NCBI GenBank assembly: GCA_009869945.1
Contig: WIXG01000031.1
Coordinates: forward strand, 62,001 to 126,000
Length of the DNA: 64,000 nucleotides
DNA from: Mesaphorura yosii
Taxonomy: Eukaryota > Arthropoda > Collembola > Poduromorpha > Tullbergiidae
Direction of reading: 5' to 3'
A program made the translations under genes and the position numbers. Below are positions 55,075 to 64,000 of the stretch, in pieces. Each line of letters starts with the position of its first letter. Positions within the stretch are counted from its first letter, which is position 1. The notes under the pieces are model-generated. The model searched no databases and was not told the origin of the DNA. It saw only the letters and a program-made list of their open reading frames with translations.

Positions 55075-56678
55075 TCTACTGAGTTTGAAAACAAACCAGC
55101 AGCAGGCTTGAAATACCTGCGTATTTGAGATTTGGAAATATAAGGTATATTTATTAAATGAAATGGCGTATAATGCAACAGTCTCTCGGATTTTCAGTTA
55201 CAATAAATTTAGTTGATTTGATCTCGACTTTGCCAGTCCACAGTCGCAGTTAAAATGGTACACCTACTTTGGCTGAGTTAGTTTAATCCGGTGGTAAATG
55301 CATCAAAATAGTTTTTGGCTACAGAATGCAAGCAGCGAAAGTGCATACTGAAACTGGACAGCAGCAGATGAAAGCCGAATCACGGAGATCGGGATCACAA
55401 ATGTGGTTTATCGCCTCTGCATCTGCTCCTCGTCTCATCTGCAACAGTCAGCAAGATACATAAATTTTATTTAATCAGCAGGGCAGGCATGCACGAGATC
55501 AGTGTCCAGTGACGATGCAGTATGCGTGCGGCACGACCGACAAGACCCATGGCTTCATTGGCGTACAGTTGCGACGTACAGCATGATGGACCAGAATCTG
55601 AAATTTATTTTTGAATATCCAGGTCCAGGAACGAAACAGCAACTCACAACAGCAGGATATACGTACAAACCCAGTTCGGCAGTTAAAGTCGTGTGCAAAG
55701 ATCTGTCCGGCTTGGTTGACTGAAACCCCATTTCGATAAATTCTGTGGCTGTCCGTGCATGGCTGCTGGAAATTGCACATTGGTTTGGACAATGACTGAC
55801 ATTTTAGAGCCGTGCTTGTTCGTGAACACACCGCAGTAGCCCCAACTCAACTCGCATCCATCGTAATCTCTTCCATTCCAATGTGAACGAGAAGAGAGAT
55901 AACCGACCGCGACAACCAGCATTGCAATCTTCTACCGTTCTGTCCGAGATCAACGGCAAAGCAAGATTTATAAGAAAGCTCAGATTGGATGTGAAAATGG
56001 AAGTTGCGTTATTCTCTGTTTGGATTGCGGATTTCCCCTATTCGGAAGGCATGCCTCGTTCATCGTTCTGTTCTACTGTTCAGGCCTGCTATCATCATCA
56101 GTTTCAGTGATGTGAAACGATGATTGCGATGCCAGCAAGAGAAAGAAAGAGGCATGATTTTATTGTGCGGGTTAACCCACAACCAAACTCAGAATCAGAA
56201 CAGGAGAGAGCTCAGCAAACAGAAGATTCTCTCGCATCTTTTCTCCGGTTTCTTTTGTTGAAATCGCACTTGAGCGTTATTAATCGAAAGTCAAATGTCA
56301 AATGCAGTTTGGGTTTCGCTTACGGAAAATAAATTATTTGCCAATCTCTGCGCTTTCTCAACTGCGAGACGGAGAACGTGCAGACCTGCAAACCAAACGA
56401 AAGGAAGAACGAAAGATCTCAGGTCGTCAGGCTGAGACAAAATTTATGGGTTTCAGGTCGCGTGTCTCCTGTGCGGTTTCAGCTTGGAGCATTAAACCAG
56501 AAGGTGATGGTATTGTCCCAGATAATGTCATACAGATGATTTATTACCATAATGAGTTTGCGGGCACAATTGTTCAAGCAGGTTTGAGATCAATAATTTC
56601 GTTATTCAACCTCAGGCATGAAAACACCTCCACCCATTGCATTCAACTGCTGGGTCGCACATTAAAACTGTGCTATAG
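55075..56678. other. 1.6 kb with one uncertain coding fragment
   Basis: Mostly no gene signal. A plus-strand frame at 55502-55723 ends LKFIFEYPGPGTKQQLTTAG then YKPSSAVKVVCKDLSGLVD. It looks coding-like and might be a decayed second PHR-like piece. I found no start, splice partner or domain, so it is left uncalled. Confidence 0.25.
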
Positions 56679-58721
56679 CTAGGATTCCTTCGGTTTCACA
56701 GGAGTTTCGACTTTCGGAGGGGCTGACGGTCCAGCAGGGGCTTCAGGTTTAGATTCCTTCTCGGCCTCTGTCTCTTTTTTGTACAGGTCAAATGCGTCAG
56801 GGGCCACCGCTCCTTCGGGCTGGTCTATTCTCTTCAGAATCTTTTTCAGTAGTCAGGCTCTCCTGCAATTGACTGCCTTCTTTAATGCCATGGATGCTCT
56901 TCGCTCAATTTTAGGGACTAGTGAAGTTCCCTCAATCTTCCAATCGCGCTCTTCTGCAAAACTCTTGCTCGGACTGCCGACATCGTTTATGGATTTGGCG
57001 AATCGCACAGCAACATCTTCATCGGATTTCTCGTCAACCGGTCTATGGCAAAAATATTATCTTCGTCACGTGATCAATTGAGATAAGTGATCTACAAGCC
57101 TTGCCTAAGAAGCAGTTCAGCGATTGGCAGAGAAAGCACTTGTGTCCTGAACGCATCGCGAAAGTCAGTGCGATAAAAGTCTTCTGCCATGTAATGAAAT
57201 TCGCGAGCTTTTTCACACATGAAGCACCTTTTAATCCACTTAAAAGACATTTTCTTCGGTTTTTCTGTCCTCTTCGATGCTTCGAGCAGTTTCGTCGTTT
57301 CACTCATGTCAATGTGCAAATGAATTGCGTACTCGGATTTCATGTATTCGTAGCAGAGCTGGATTATGTCATTCACTTCTTGCACTTTCTCAATAAAGGC
57401 TTGCCCTATTGTCAGCAGCGTCCGAGTGTCACTGGCAAAATTTGTCACGCAGTTCTGAAGATTGAGAAGATGATCGTGGCTTGTCTCGTTTGACTTAACG
57501 AGATACTTGAGCAAGTCATCAATCAAGTGGAGATGAGTTAGGAAAGAAAGGTCGTCATCTTCAAACTTGGAAGTCTCCATGTCGCCAATGAAGAATCCAA
57601 CCTGAGTTCCAATGCGATTGATGGACTCTGAACAGTCGTCCAAGAGATCAGCTAACGTGTTGATCCGATCTTCTTTGGAGACGCTGTTGAAGTTTCCCCA
57701 CTGACTCGGATTTTCCGATGTGCGTCTAACGACGACGCATATTTGCAGCCAATTCAATTCAGAACGCCATTAATCAATCAACTTACTCAGAGACTTTCTC
57801 TCATTTCTCGCTGGAACCGTGAAGTATTTTGTTTATACATGACTGGCAGCATCCCTCCTCCGATCTTGAAACGCAAAAGTTGTATGGATGAAATCCTAAA
57901 TATTAATGATTCGATAACGCTTCATATTTAAGCAGAGTGCAACTCACACATCAATGTCCTCACCCAAGCCCAAGTCGAAGACCTTACGTTGTCGCCTCTT
58001 GTCAATCTTTGTCCGTAGCTTCTCACGTCTTGGTCGGAACCATTTTGCCCTTCTGACCTTTGGACTTTTTCCTGCTCGATCGCCCATTTCCGCAGTTTTC
58101 TGCTCAACTAATAGCAATGCATGATACATAACAATAGTTAATGGATGTCAAAAGAGTAGTAATCCAACCTTCCTCTGGAAATCTGATGCGACGGCTCTCA
58201 AAATCTTCCGTCACATGATGGTCAAAATAGCCATGATCATGCCGGTCTCGCTTCTCGGGCTTGTGCTCGCCAGAGAAGAATGCCCGAATCGAGTGGAAAA
58301 ACGCAGCGTAGTTTTGATTCACGCTGTGAATGTGTGATAAATCCGCATTTAGTTTGACTACAAATTAAATGGTGAATAAAATCTGAACAAAAATTTGAAT
58401 GTCCACATTTCCCAATGGGAATGTTGGACGAAAACTTAATTTTCTCGGATCCCATGTGGTTCCGCCAAAAAATCCTTTCAGATTCTTGATCAGCACGTCG
58501 AGGACTATCACTGTGTAAATTTTCAGACCGATCGGACGAGGTCGCTATACTATAGTTTTTCCTGAATAATTGTACGAGTCACAGTAGGCCACCAGCCTTT
58601 CTCTCTGCTTCATCATCTGATCGTATTCAGGATCTGGCGGAAGCCGTATGAACGTTGGCTTGTAAGACGCCATGATTCGGCTGGTTGACGAATCACTGTC
58701 CGAATTCGAAGAGCGATCCAT
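56679..58721 (-). CDS. Uncharacterised mostly helical protein, multi-exon, model incomplete
   Basis: N-terminus at ATG 58721 (MDRSSNSDSDSSTSRIMASY, then PTFIRLPPDPEYDQMMKQRE). Later exons encode NYAAFFHSIRAFFSGEHKPE (about 58325-58170), a very basic stretch (KVRRAKWFRPRREKLRTKID, about 58108-57948) and LLRFKIGGGMLPVMYKQ (about 57900). The largest helical block runs from about 57735 down to 57096 (LADLLDDCSESINRIGTQVG ... LLLRQG). A phase-2 splice leads to 57042 (PVDEKSDEDVAVRFAKSIND), with a Lys/Pro/Glu-rich end stopping at 56679. I do not recognise the family; the long helices could form a BAR-like or bundle fold (inference). In-frame TGA codons near 57785 and 56852 mean two junctions are wrong, or the copy is damaged. 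Confidence 0.5.
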
Positions 58722-58999
58722 TTTGACGGGGTATTCTTAGTTCTTCGGTGAGAGGGATGACCGTTCGTTTTCGACTACAGAACCACTAGGAGAACACAGG
58801 ATTTTCGTGCAGTGAACTCGTAAACTGTACGGCACATTTTGTTGCTATGTTTATACTGTGGCATGATCCTGTCATGAGGGTCATGGTTGAGTCCAGTTTA
58901 ACATCATCGCAGCAATCGTCTTTATTGGTAAAAATCATGTCATTACAATCAAGTCAAGAAACATTGAATGCACCTATATTATAATATAATTCGTCTCTG

Positions 59000-60366
59000 T
59001 TATTGGAAAGACAGTAAGTACTTTTTACCGACGAAACCTCGTAATGGACTATTTTCAAATGCTTCCTTAAAATTAGCTAACGAAACTATCTTCGTCTCTG
59101 GTGGAACAAATTTTCCAGTCACGCAGAGGTTGGAGATGTGGCTCAGCATTTCAAGCCTGTCCTCGACAGGTTTCACCTCATTCCAGCGAGTGATGCCAAA
59201 CCCAACTGCCTTGATATCGTTAAAAATTAGCTGAGCTGCTGACAGAATGAGTGGCTGACGGCTCATGCCTCCGTAGGTGACCAAAGTACCTCCAGGCGCT
59301 GCGCATTAACAATGGAAACATTAGCGGCTTCCTAAACGAATGTCTTTATTAATCCGTTATTACTATACCTAATAGCCGAGTAATGTCAATTGCACTCTTT
59401 CCACCAACGCAGTTCAGTGCCAATTTGACCTGAGGAAGCCTTCCTTTCTTACTTGCTTCCTTAAATTCTTCTTCAGTAAAAATAGTCGCATTGGAGCCCC
59501 CAAGCTTCGACAGATATTCCTTCAACTGTTGAATTGTATCACGGTTTCTAACTACGGAAATTGACTTGAGACCAAATTCTTTACATAATTGTATCACAGC
59601 TTGACCAACTCCCGAATTCCCTCCATTTTGTACAATCACGTCGCCAGGTTGCAAACTTTCGAAATCTTTAAGCATTCTGTACGCGGTTGTTGGATTTACT
59701 GAGATTGTCGCAGCGGCTTCGACGCTCATCTTTGGAATCTACAAAAAAAAATTAAACTGTACACCGCATACGATTCTAGAGTAAAATCGTGGTTAATGTT
59801 AATTAGTATGGATTTATGCTTACGGGAATGTAGTCTTCATTGGAACCAACCACGAACTTTTGCCAACATCCTCCACCAACGAAATCGTACCTTTTCGGAA
59901 TCACCCATTGACCTTCTTGAAGATTGTACGGATTGGCACCTGATCCAAGCCTACGCACGACACCAACTCCTTCCATTCCAGGCAGAACTGGAAGTGGAGG
60001 TTTAATCCCGTAAACTCCTTGAATCATGTTTATATCCACAGGATTTACGGGGGCTGCGAGCATTTCAACAACGGTCTGTGTACAAAGTAATGCATAATAT
60101 TAGTCAAGTAATAAGTTGGATTTCTGTTCGCTGAAACGTCAGCAGCCAACATTAGGAGTGGTAATGTGTACCTGGTCATTATTCACATTGTCCACTTTGT
60201 AGGATTCCACGTTGAGGACATCCAAGGGCTCCCCGTACGCCGAGGCTGTCAAACGTTCCCCAGTGAACGATGCTGTTGCGAACGAGTTCGAGCAAACAGG
60301 AATACGTGACGATAATGATTTATGATGAAGTTTCCTTATCCTACCAAACTGTGACAAAAGCTTCAT
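59000..60366 (-). CDS. MECR: MECR, mitochondrial trans-2-enoyl-CoA/ACP reductase, 371 aa, 4 exons
   Basis: NADPH-dependent last-step reductase of mitochondrial fatty acid synthesis, feeding lipoic acid production. Exons 60366-60172, 60075-59824, 59738-59369 and 59298-59000 total 1116 nt; human MECR is 373 aa. The basic, Ser-rich N-terminus (MKLLSQFGRIRKLHHKSLSS) is a plausible mitochondrial presequence. Medium-chain dehydrogenase/reductase fold landmarks: MLAAPVNPVDINMIQGVYG, LPGMEGVGVV, GQWVIPK, TISVNPTTAYRMLKDFE, the cofactor loop NGGNSGVGQAVIQL, LALNCVGGKSA and GTLVTYGGMSRQPLILS. The end GKKYLLSFQ matches the family C-terminus. Zinc ligands of the dehydrogenase branch are absent, as expected for reductases. 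Confidence 0.96.
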
Positions 60367-61279
60367 AGTTAACTAAATTAGTATCACAATCGCAAGGTCC
60401 ATGAATTAGAGAAGATGATCAGCGATCTACTGAACGCAGTGTGGGAACCGCCGTCCAAAGTTCAACATTTAAACATAAACATGTGATGTCATACAGAATT
60501 CTTACGAAGCGCAGCGGTTTGAAGTGGTCTTTGTTCCGCAGTTGGAATGGTTTAGGGGCTTGACCCTTGATTAATCGATCTGGCATTGAAAATGCTCCGT
60601 GAATCTGTTTAGAGACTCAATGACAACAAATCATAAAAGCAACGACTTTGAAGCGTGCAGATTATTCGAGATTGATATTGCAAATGCGATGCTGATTCCT
60701 AATTAATGTCCGTTAAAGATTTAAACTACGAAGAAATTGTGAGATGTTGCAATTCTATTTTGAATTACATCCGTAACAAGGCTATCCGGTTATCGTATCT
60801 TTTCCGCAGCGCAAGCTCGGATGAGACTAAAGTTACGTAACATAGCTTTCCTAATTGCCATAATTTGTATTTTATACTCCAATCCAAGTGAGCCCATCTG
60901 GCATTATTGCATGACACAATTAAATATGTAAATTAGAAATTCGTGCGCCCAACCGAGGGTATCATCTTCACATACTATTTGTAAAGATGCTCGATGATGC
61001 GATACTGTATGATACGATGCACAGGTGAAATTAACACACAATTGAGCATTGATAAACGACGCGCACGTTGAACGATGATCACTTTCATTTAAACCTTGTA
61101 TACACTTAAATGTCCAAATAGAAGAGACACCGAGATGAAGAGGAGACAGATCACAACAAGCAAAAAGAAGTTGACCCTGCAGAAACTTCTTCACAACTCC
61201 TTTGCATCCTGTACTCCGTGTATCTTAAATCATTCCAAAACGCTTCAACAGTTCTGGCCGTCCATACATATACGCAGTA
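60367..61279. other. Divergent promoter region between MECR and the coiled-coil gene
   Basis: About 900 bp, AT-rich, with no ORF I can support. It should carry both promoters. Confidence 0.3.
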
Positions 61280-61822
61280 ATGGCGAATTTCCGTAAGTTG
61301 ACTAGTTGCGTTGTTCTGTTATGCCTCTGCATTTCCATTGCTCAAGCCCAGCATGGAATTGGAGGTGAAAGAGGAACACCATCACGTTCATCTTTCAGGG
61401 TGAGTGAAATGTTGAACCAAAGAGCAGATAAGTGTATCATTCCTGATTGGGACAAGCTCTTATCGCAGGATAAAGATTATGAAGCCCTCTCAGGCTCTCG
61501 AGCGACTCAATTCCGTGCTACGCCCGCCAACAACGTGAACAATGGAGTGGTCAAGGCACTCGAGGCCAAAATAGCCGCGATGGAAGAGCTGATCCGGGAG
61601 TACGAAGAAAAGGAGGTCGTGATTCGTGAACATGAGCATGCACTGGAGCAAAATCGACTCGCGCTTGAGGAACGGATGCGTAAAGAAGAAAAGAGAATCC
61701 GCGAACGTGAAATTGGCCTGGATAAACGCGAGGCTGAGATCACAGCTTACCAGAATAGGGTTTTGAAGGATCAGGATGAACGTGAACGACGGCTTGAAGT
61801 CTTGACTCGTAGCGGATGCTAA
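61280..61822 (+). CDS. Intronless secreted coiled-coil protein, 180 aa
   Basis: No named family. The signal peptide (VVLLCLCISIAQAQ, residues about 11-24) is clear. A Gly/Ser/Arg-rich linker (25-90) precedes a long, highly charged coiled coil. It begins KALEAKIAAMEELIREYEEK and runs to about residue 175, with regular Glu/Arg/Leu heptads. The chain ends in a lone cysteine (RSGC), suggesting disulphide-linked dimers. It is one of the few intronless genes in the window. AATAAA lies 55 bp past the stop, and the gene ends about 80 bp before the stop of the convergent nucleoside hydrolase paralogue 4. Confidence 0.7.
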   Translation: MANFRKLTSCVVLLCLCISIAQAQHGIGGERGTPSRSSFRVSEMLNQRADKCIIPDWDKLLSQDKDYEALSGSRATQFRATPANNVNNGVVKALEAKIAAMEELIREYEEKEVVIREHEHALEQNRLALEERMRKEEKRIREREIGLDKREAEITAYQNRVLKDQDERERRLEVLTRSGC

Positions 61823-61876
61823 TTGCTTGGTGAAGAACGACTTAATCCGTTTAATTGTTCTGGCAAATATGATAGT

Positions 61877-61882
61877 AATAAA
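61877..61882 (+). terminator. Candidate poly(A) signal of the coiled-coil gene
   Basis: AATAAA 55 bp downstream of the stop codon, and 21 bp before the convergent paralogue 4 stop. Confidence 0.5.
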
Positions 61883-61902
61883 AACTCCTTTCTAAGGTTT
61901 AA

Positions 61903-63228
61903 TTATTCTTGGTTATTCGTTGACTGCGCCTGGCCTTCGCCGTTTCGATAGAAAGGTCCTCCGACTGCCCACAGCAGCATTTTACGGAAGAGGTATCCAT
62001 CAATTTCCTTCACAATCGAGATATTATCGTACTCTTCTACGGTTGGTGGGTCAAGAATCAGCTGTCCTCTCGTTTGATTTCCATGTAGTTCTACCGAGCA
62101 CTGATGTCTGTCTTTCTTTTTAGTAATCTGGAAACAGAAGCACGTAACCTGCAGGCTGACTCGAATTTTTTTTCGAAGGTCTTACACTGGATTCGAGAAG
62201 AACCGCAGTTGCGGTCGAATCGTATGAGATCCAGCGCCCAGTCGGTTTCCACCGAAGTTCCAGTGCATTAGCTTCGATTTTATTCATCAGCTCCGATTCT
62301 GCCGTTTTCATTTTCCCGAGCATGTTTACTCGCCAGTTCTATAATGCAAGCAAATATTACTTCGTGCTTGCTTGCGAAGACAAGCGAAAAATCGGAAAGT
62401 TGACGCTTACAATTGTTTCACGCACATGCTGTCCGACTTCCATTGGAACAATTGTGATTGGACATGCGTAGGTAGTAAGTACAATGTGTGCTGCTTCAGG
62501 ATCGACGACAAAATTAAATTCGCCAGTTGAGGTTCCACCTGAAAGTGAGCAACAGATATGTATAAATAATTCTGCTCTAGCCATTCACGACTTTTCGCTT
62601 TTCACGGTCTCACCGTCAACCATGCCGCCCATCAAATAGATGCCCTGAAGACAGTCCTTTATGGAAGAATCAAGTCGGATCGCCATCGCCAAATTTGTCA
62701 GCGGTCCGAGAGCCAATACCGTCAATTTACCTCTGTATAGACGGGACAACCTGATAAGGGCATTAACTCCACTCTCATCTTCTACCTTTGGCTTGATTGG
62801 CGGAAACTTTACATTCCCAAACCCATCACTGCCGTGCAGATTAAAATGAAGATTTGCGGATCGCACGATGGGCGATTCCATGCCGCGATAAATGGGAATC
62901 TGTCATAGTTGGAATTGGGTGATTCACTTCACTGAGAAGGCCGGGCATATGCATGGTTTACCCCTGGAAGCTTGGCCACTTCCAAAATGCGTGTCACATT
63001 CACGGTGACGTTGTCGACTTCCGTATTTCCATTGACGCACAAGATTCCGATGACTCGAATCGGGATATCTGGATTCTTGTGTGCTTGCAGCGCCATGAGA
63101 ATGGCAAGGCAGTCATCGAGTCCGGCGTCAGTGTCGATGAGGACAAGTTTCTCTTCCTTCGGATAAAACGCAGCACAAAAAATAATCGGTGCCCTTCTTC
63201 GGTGGGTTTCTCACTTCAGACTTACCAT
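61903..63228 (-). CDS. Inosine-uridine nucleoside hydrolase paralogue 4, 329 aa, 6 exons
   Basis: Exons: 63228-63226 (ATG only), 63156-62962, 62899-62614, 62538-62411, 62338-62186, 62127-61903, totalling 990 nt. An in-frame TAA just upstream of the ATG supports the one-codon exon. The exon 62899-62614 replaces two exons of paralogues 1-3; the reading frame runs straight through LYRGKLTVLALGPLTNLAMA, so that intron has been lost. Motifs: VLIDTDAGLDDCLAIL (Cys where the others have Ala-Trp), YLMGGM (others ILGGN), STGEFNFVVDPEAAHIV, and SYDSTATAV with Tyr before the conserved Asp. A 12-residue polar C-terminal extension follows the normal AVGGPFYR end. It is more diverged than the 24-30 kb trio and probably an older duplicate. 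Confidence 0.92.
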
Positions 63229-63727
63229 TGTGGCTTTTAGATTTTAGCAATGAGGCAGCCAATCTGATAGCCAAATCAAACTAAATCAAAAAGCTAGGAA
63301 ATTATTGCAAAGGCAAAATCAGGCACTTACTTGTATTGAAAGGTTTATAGGCTTGAGTAAGCTGATAGAATTGACGATTGAGAACACAAAATAAAAATTA
63401 CACTGTCAGATTCACATTAGCGTCAGCTGGCAGCTTCCGTTAATCCAAAGCCCAGACTTCTCTCGTCCAGTCTTCCTTATTCAAATGCATGAGATTAGAG
63501 GAATAGAGATAGTGAATAGTGAGTCAGTCAGTGATTACTATTTACAAGATGCTGGACGTAATCTGGTTAAATACGAGTAATGCCTTTATTCAAGTCGCAC
63601 AATGCTTTCATATGCTGCGTAGCGTCACAGTCACGTTAGACGTTACACATCCCATGAAGAAGGAAATAGTTACGTCTACTTACTATGTGTGCCTCTAAAA
63701 TTGTCCTACTTTACATTATCTCTGCTG
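63229..63727. other. Spacer between nucleoside hydrolase paralogues 4 and 5
   Basis: About 500 bp: promoter and 5' UTR of paralogue 4 and 3' UTR of paralogue 5. No other feature. Confidence 0.3.
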
Positions 63728-64000
63728 CTACTTGTAATTCGGTCCGCCAACACCCCAAAGTAACATTTTCACAAATAAATCTTGGTCAATGCGTTGGACA
63801 AGTCTCACGTTATTTGGCTGTCCGATGAGGTTGGGATAATCCACGATCATCAGTCCCCGCGTGTGCTTACCACTGAGTTCGACAGTTACATGAAACTCTT
63901 TGGTCTCTGCCATAAACTGAATACAGAAAAAAATAAGCCATATTTACAAGTCTGACATATAATAGCGTGAATGTAACTATTCTTTACTTTAGGTTCAATT
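63728..64000 (-). CDS. Inosine-uridine nucleoside hydrolase paralogue 5, 3' end only (cut by window edge)
   Basis: Last exon 63916-63728 encodes FMAETKEFHVTVELSGKHTR through MLLWGVGGPNYK. It is 189 nt, the same size as the last exon of paralogues 1-3. A GTAAAG donor at 63987 ends the preceding exon, of which only the codons for IEPK remain before the window edge. They match AFIEPE|VKK-type junctions of paralogue 3. The rest lies beyond 64000. Confidence 0.88.

Noticed and set aside
55683-55922. Minus-strand ORF with Cys/Trp pattern (CELSWGYCG), considered as a lectin fragment
   Set aside because: Only a loose pattern; no full domain or splice partners, and the opposite strand is equally open.

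Overview
This window is nuclear DNA from an invertebrate animal, most likely an arthropod. Most genes are split by short GT-AG introns of about 45-110 bp. The conserved proteins are typically metazoan: hnRNP Q/R-like Syncrip, WDR5, TTLL1, UAP56/DDX39B, bublin, an SLC17 transporter, MECR and a beta-1,4-galactosyltransferase. The UAP56 homologue ends in the tail IEGR, as the insect proteins do. Species and order cannot be fixed from the sequence alone. For the conserved genes I rebuilt exons by hand. In nearly every case the exon lengths sum to a multiple of three and the protein length matches the family.

Layout. 0.2-2.4 kb (-): Syncrip-like three-RRM protein. 3.5-4.4 kb (+): orphan signal-peptide, single-pass protein. 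4.96-6.98 kb: dead MULE transposon with a FLYWCH-MULE transposase fossil. 9.4-10.8 kb (+): WDR5. 12.5-13.1 kb (-): orphan membrane protein. 14.2-15.7 kb (-): beta-1,4-galactosyltransferase family. 17.4-19.1 kb (+): TTLL1, convergent with UAP56 (19.5-22.7 kb, -). 23.5-24.2 kb (+): bublin-like protein, convergent with a nucleoside hydrolase. 24.5-29.8 kb (-): three tandem nucleoside hydrolases. 30.1-32.9 kb (-): ADAM17-like protein whose zinc site is destroyed. 33.3-35.6 kb (-): SLC17 transporter. 35.6-40.5 kb: gene-poor. 40.5-47.6 kb (+): 1146-residue kelch-like type I membrane protein with a 3.7 kb first intron. 47.6-53.5 kb: gene-poor, with a Penelope-like element remnant at 49.3-50.0 kb. 53.5-55.1 kb (+): a small secreted protein and a PHR-domain-only protein. 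56.7-58.7 kb (-): uncharacterised helical protein. 59.0-60.4 kb (-): MECR. 61.3-61.8 kb (+): intronless secreted coiled-coil protein. 61.9-64.0 kb (-): two more nucleoside hydrolases, the last one cut by the window edge.

The genes do not form one pathway; most are unrelated housekeeping genes. The locus-specific signal is the family of at least five same-strand inosine-uridine nucleoside hydrolases, enzymes absent from mammals but present in many invertebrates. Three are tandem and two lie about 32 kb away. They share an almost identical exon ladder, and the first coding exon is only the initiator ATG (or ATG plus one codon). The second unusual item is the ADAM17-like protein. It keeps the prodomain, metalloprotease fold and disintegrin start, but the HExxHxxGxxH zinc motif reads HEIGKAFGSGID. 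Each claim below separates what is read directly from what is inferred.
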